6,842 bases of DNA from the NCBI GenBank assembly GCA_910588935.1, contig CAJUSM010000087.1:1-6842 (forward strand), written 5' to 3'. The stretch is from an uncultured Oscillospiraceae bacterium. GTDB taxonomy: Bacteria > Bacillota > Clostridia > Oscillospirales > Acutalibacteraceae. The position numbers and the translations under genes were made by a program. Each line of letters starts with the position of its first letter. The first letter of the stretch is position 1. Under the pieces are notes generated by a model. That model saw only the letters and a program-made list of their open reading frames with translations, was not told where the DNA came from and searched no databases. Positions 6,658 through 6,842 of this stretch are shown here, in pieces.

Positions 6658-6842
6658 TAGGGTTGTTTGAAAAATCGAAAACGTCGTCTTTTTTGCCATA
6701 AGAGGCCACATTCTACGTCGAAAATCCTCGTCAATCGCGAGATTGACGTAGTTAGCGCAGCTAACTACAGCGGTTCTTCTCCTTGATATTGTCCCCTTCT
6801 GGCCAAAAATCCCTCATTTCCTCTATTTTCATACAAGCCCTA
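6658..6842. repeat. MITE-like foldback element with imperfect terminal inverted repeats (right end at or beyond the window edge)
   Basis: The left end (6658-6710) and the reverse complement of the right end (6790-6842) are diverged copies of each other over about 53 nt. The outer block reads TAGGGTTGTTTGAAAA on the left and TAGGGCTTGTATGAAAA on the right. An inner block reads TTTTTTGCCATAAGAGGCC on the left and ATTTTTGGCCAGAAGGGG on the right, both ending in ACA. The middle has two adjacent perfect hairpins: GTCAATC-GCGA-GATTGAC (6730-6747) and GTAGTTAGC-GCA-GCTAACTAC (6748-6768). CTACGTC (6713-6719) can also pair with GACGTAG (6745-6751), competing with those two. No transposase is encoded. 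This is the look of a small non-autonomous mobile repeat; copy number elsewhere is unknown. Confidence 0.55.

Larger units (their letters stand above)
6378..6842. other. Gene-free 3' region with a terminator and a foldback repeat
   Basis: This 465-nt stretch holds no convincing gene. Bases 6378-6498 show nothing definite. A strong terminator hairpin is at 6499-6538. Bases 6539-6657 contain only small inverted repeats such as TAGGC/GCCTA (6544-6548 with 6557-6561). From 6658 to the edge runs a foldback repeat. A 71-codon frame at 6438-6653 passes straight through the terminator and is not believed to be a gene. Confidence 0.65.

Noticed and set aside
1..6842. CRISPR array, tRNA or rRNA genes, riboswitch
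   Set aside because: No spaced direct repeats, tRNA cloverleaf with a CCA end, rRNA segments or recognisable riboswitch core were seen in any gap.

Overview
The window looks like a stretch of chromosome from a low-to-medium-GC Bacillota, most likely a Clostridia member of the gut type. The evidence is the strong AGGAGG/AAAGGA ribosome-binding sites, sigma-A type promoters with extended -10 elements, short rho-independent terminators, and a YacP/Rae1-type nuclease domain, which is typical of that phylum. No lineage more precise than Clostridia can be defended from the sequence alone.

Layout. Positions 3-731 (+) hold the 3' part of an S1-domain RNA-binding protein whose 5' end lies outside the window; a compact terminator (730-753) follows it. 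The gap 754-915 carries two inverted repeats. Two genes then read leftwards in one apparent operon. The first (1919-4573, -) encodes an 884-residue EF-G/Tet(M)-like translational GTPase with a Rae1/YacP-like NYN endoribonuclease domain fused to its C terminus. The second (916-1887, -), 31 nt downstream, encodes a Gfo/Idh/MocA-family NAD(P)-dependent oxidoreductase. A 319-nt divergent intergenic region (4574-4892) holds a promoter for each side and a short coding-looking remnant on the minus strand. A solute:sodium symporter gene (4893-6377, +) follows. The last 465 nt contain no convincing gene: a strong terminator hairpin sits at 6499-6538, and a MITE-like foldback repeat of at least 185 bp runs from 6658 to the window end.

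How the genes may work together. The item of most interest is the GTPase-nuclease fusion. Tet(M)/EF-G-like proteins enter the ribosomal A site, and B. subtilis Rae1 (YacP) is known to cut mRNA in the ribosomal A site. A single protein carrying both modules therefore suggests a GTP-driven ribosome-rescue or mRNA-cleaving factor. The tip loop that Tet(M) uses against tetracycline is replaced here, so an automatic label of tetracycline resistance would probably be wrong. The oxidoreductase and the symporter have no evident mechanistic link to that protein. The S1 protein is another translation- or RNA-related neighbour but is convergent and separately terminated.
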